Positions 40,069-41,946 of a stretch of DNA of 41,946 nt are shown in pieces (the stretch's first letter is position 1; every line of letters starts with the position of its first letter). This DNA is from Chloroflexota bacterium. Lineage in GTDB: Bacteria; Chloroflexota; Anaerolineae; Promineifilales; Promineifilaceae. A program made the translations under genes and the position numbers. The notes under the pieces are model-generated. The model saw only the letters and a program-made list of their open reading frames with translations. It had not been told where the DNA came from and made no database searches. The stretch is taken from contig JAKEFB010000143.1 in assembly GCA_022616275.1 (NCBI GenBank), positions 1-41,946 of the forward strand, given 5' to 3'.

Positions 40069-40119
40069 AAACCCCGTAGGTCTCAGAGGGCACGTTTCGT
40101 GCCCCGACCTACGGGGTTT
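40069..40119. terminator. Nested hairpin between convergent LRR and STM4014 genes
   Basis: Outer arms AAACCCCGTAGGTC (40069-40082) and complement (40106-40119); inner GGGCACG-TTT-CGTGCCC (40088-40104). The stop codon (40083-40085) and last residues of the STM4014-like gene are encoded in it. Confidence 0.8.
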
Positions 40120-41269
40120 GGGGCGGCCAGGACGGCCTGAATTTCGGCCGTGTACGTGTCCACCCCATCACACAACACGCCCAGCAGCAGATCGCCAAAG
40201 GCGTTGGCCTCTAAAATGGCGTGCCGGCGATAGCCGGGCGCCACCAGCACGTCCAGTCCGGCGTACAGGCTGGCTGGGAAGCAGCGCGCCGCCGCTTCGC
40301 AGGTGGACCGGACGTCCTCCCAGGCGGCCGGGGCCATCCGGGTGAGCAACTCCGCCAGCGGGCCACGCTTGTTCGCCAGGTGCAGGTTGGTCATCGGCCC
40401 CCGGCTCAACCGCACGACGGTGTGGCGAACCTGCCCGGCAATGGTCAAGACCCGCAGGTCAAAGCGCCGGCCGCCCAGGCCGGCCTTGGGGATCCACTGT
40501 TCGACGTGGACGCAATGCCGGCAGAGGGCGTTGATTAATTCGGCAATCTCCACCACCCGCCGGTAAGTATGCAGGCGCAGGGAATTGTAGAGGCGCAACT
40601 CGCCGTCCTGGCGGACCATTTCTACCGTAGTCGTGGCCTGGTGCTGCCGGCCGTTGGTCTGGTAAGCCACTACGCCGGAAGCGCTGGAGCCGTGGGCCAG
40701 CTTGACGAAAACGCGGTAGCAGTTGGCCTGCTGCATCCGCGTCACCAGCTCGTCAAAGGAGTGGACCGGGCCAAGCGTCCGGGGCACAGGAACGCCGTGG
40801 GCCAGCAAATGGGCCTGGCAGCGGCGCTTGTCGAACATCAAGGCAATCTCGGCCGGCTGGTTCATCAACCGGTGGCTGGGGCAGCCGGCCAACTGCTGCT
40901 CAATCAGTTCCAGCGCCCGGCAAAAGCCCAGGTACCACTGGCGCGGATAAAGCAGGCGGCCGCGCTCAAAGGCCAGTTGAGCCACGGCCGGCCCGGACAA
41001 ACGAGCGTACGCTTCGTCGTCGGGCGCGCCGGCGCCCAGCGCCAGCAGTTGTTGCTCGACCTCAAAATCCTGGCCAGGGGAGTCAATGCGGACAACCGAG
41101 CCCGGCCGGACGGCATCTGGTAGTGCTACCCGCCCACTGAGTAGGTCCCTGTAGGCGATGACTTCGGCGGCACGCAAACCCAACCAGGCCAGCGCGGCCT
41201 GGAACAGCGCTACCGGCCGGCTATCGGGGTTGCCGATGACGACAAAATGGGCCAGCCGGCCGGTTTCAC
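40083..41269 (-). CDS. STM4014-family ATP-grasp protein, apparent frameshift near start
   Basis: An uninterrupted frame runs from about 41255 to 40083. The first standard codon in it is a TTG at 41183, but family-like residues lie upstream (HFVVIGNPDSRPVALFQAAL, 41249-41190). The expected start is the GTG at 41269, overlapping the STM4015 stop as GTGA, one frame off; a single base in the CCC run at 41249-41251 would join them. The body (366 aa from TTG) shows ATP-grasp features: LMFDKRRCQAHLLAHGVPVPRT, VFVKLAHGSSASGVVAYQ, VEQWIPKAGLGGRRFDLRVL, ILEANAFGDLL. In Salmonella the STM4011-4015 set also has two radical SAM proteins and a hydrolase; the product is unknown. Confidence 0.85.
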
Positions 41270-41946
41270 TCGCTGACGGCCATATAGCGCCAGCGCTCGC
41301 CCCCGTAGACCTCTTCCTTTTGCCTGTCGCCGGCGTTGAGGCGAATCCCGGCTTTTTCCAGCCTGGCCACCATCCCCTTGGAGCAAAAGTGGTGGTGAAT
41401 GTCCAGCAGTTCCAGCCGGGCCACGGCCGGGCTGGCCAGGAGCGCGGCGGCCCCTTCGTCGCCCAGCGTCCCCAGCGACAGGTCCAGAACCCGAATGCGC
41501 TCTAAAATCGGGGCCGGGGCTATTGCCCCGGCAATAGCGTCGGTAAATTCGCTGTCCCTTAGCCCCAGATAACGTAGCTTGGGGAGCAAATGGCCCGCAA
41601 AAAGGGGCGCCAGGTCTTCGACGGTCGTCGTCGCCCCGTAATGCTCGCTGCCCAGCCACAGCTCCAGGTGTTCCAGCGCCGGCAGCTCGGCCGCCAGCAC
41701 CTGGCGCACCACGCCAACGTCCAGGCCGCCGCTCTCAATTACCAGCGATTTGAGCCGGCCGTGGCGCAGCGAGCCCAGGCTTAACCGGTTGCCCCCACGC
41801 ACGGTAAAATGCTCCAGGGCCGGGTAGGCCTCGAACAGCGGGGAAACGTCCGTTTGTTCAATCCAGGAGATCTCGCTCTCTTCCATAATAATGTCACCCA
41901 GGAAGAGCGCCGCCAGCCTGGGTAGCCGCTCACGGGCCGCCACCAG
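41266..41946 (-). CDS. STM4015-family LRR protein, 5' end beyond window
   Basis: At least 226 codons, open to the right edge, so the true start is outside. Leucine-rich repeats of ribonuclease-inhibitor style: LPALEHLELWLGSEHYGATTTVEDL, LPKLRYLGLRDSEF, IRVLDLSLGTLGDEGAAAL, LELLDIHHHFCSKGMVARL, ending RYMAVSE. This order and wording match the STM4015 family as I remember it. It is followed by the STM4014-like gene with a GTGA overlap. Likely a protein-interaction partner in the STM4011-4015 pathway; the other members should lie to the right of the window. Confidence 0.88.
   Translation of the reverse strand: MVAARERLPRLAALFLGDIIMEESEISWIEQTDVSPLFEAYPALEHFTVRGGNRLSLGSLRHGRLKSLVIESGGLDVGVVRQVLAAELPALEHLELWLGSEHYGATTTVEDLAPLFAGHLLPKLRYLGLRDSEFTDAIAGAIAPAPILERIRVLDLSLGTLGDEGAAALLASPAVARLELLDIHHHFCSKGMVARLEKAGIRLNAGDRQKEEVYGGERWRYMAVSE

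Overview
The window looks like a piece of a high-GC Chloroflexota chromosome (Anaerolineae/Ardenticatenia-like; this is inferred from gene content and repeats, not from a marker gene). Pointers are a giant SARP-type regulator (winged helix, BTAD, NB-ARC, TPR), an ABC-LytTR fusion regulator, a GGCCGG-rich base composition, and many unrelated families of short palindromic repeats between genes. There is no tRNA, rRNA, CRISPR array or recognisable transposase. Coding density is high and no gene-free stretch exceeds about 300 bases.

Layout. 1-3136 (minus): a 3'-truncated VWA/solute-binding lipoprotein-like gene and ettA. 3337-8267 (plus): a YflT-type stress protein with C-terminal repeats, a TauE/SafE permease, a TerC membrane protein and uup. 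8283-9971 (minus): a ParB-like plus universal-stress fusion. 10160-10834 (plus): an orphan NarL-type response regulator. 10878-21064 (minus): a Pcm-erythromycin esterase fusion; the coupled operon MFS pump > lplA > RNase II-like; an AspT-family transporter; and a membrane-anchored MutS-like ATPase. 21146-22722: a DoxX pair with a divergent TetR regulator. 22778-28115: a VHb-like globin, the SARP regulator and a secreted DTDGDG protein. 28261-29391 (minus): Rrf2 regulator and F420-type reductase. 29571-36272 (plus): DUF2293-like protein, ABC-LytTR regulator, lipoprotein hydrolase and a NatA/NatB-type ABC exporter with two permeases and a small membrane protein. 36288-38512: a lipoprotein gene between an intact permease and a decayed copy of its 3' end. 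38678-40053 (plus): a small His-rich protein and an LRR protein. 40083-41946 (minus): the STM4014/STM4015 pair, running off the right edge.

Three regulatory circuits can be read directly. (1) Two sites share one design: TTGAAACGA repeated with an 11-bp period, exactly 8 bp, then a TANNNT -10 box. One faces the globin and overlaps the regulator's own promoter region; the other faces the secreted protein. This is the classical SARP operator layout, so the SARP probably controls its two neighbours. (2) Three GCCATTCGGCC-like repeats with a 21/20-bp period lie between the LytTR regulator and the hydrolase/exporter genes, matching LytTR-type site spacing. (3) The Rrf2 and DoxX promoters each carry a palindrome over a consensus-like -10 box.

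The most unusual global feature is that at least ten different palindromic or tandem repeat elements sit at gene 3' ends, and many contain the stop codon itself. One hairpin contains the stop codons of two convergent genes, and one element lies in frame inside the RNase II catalytic domain.
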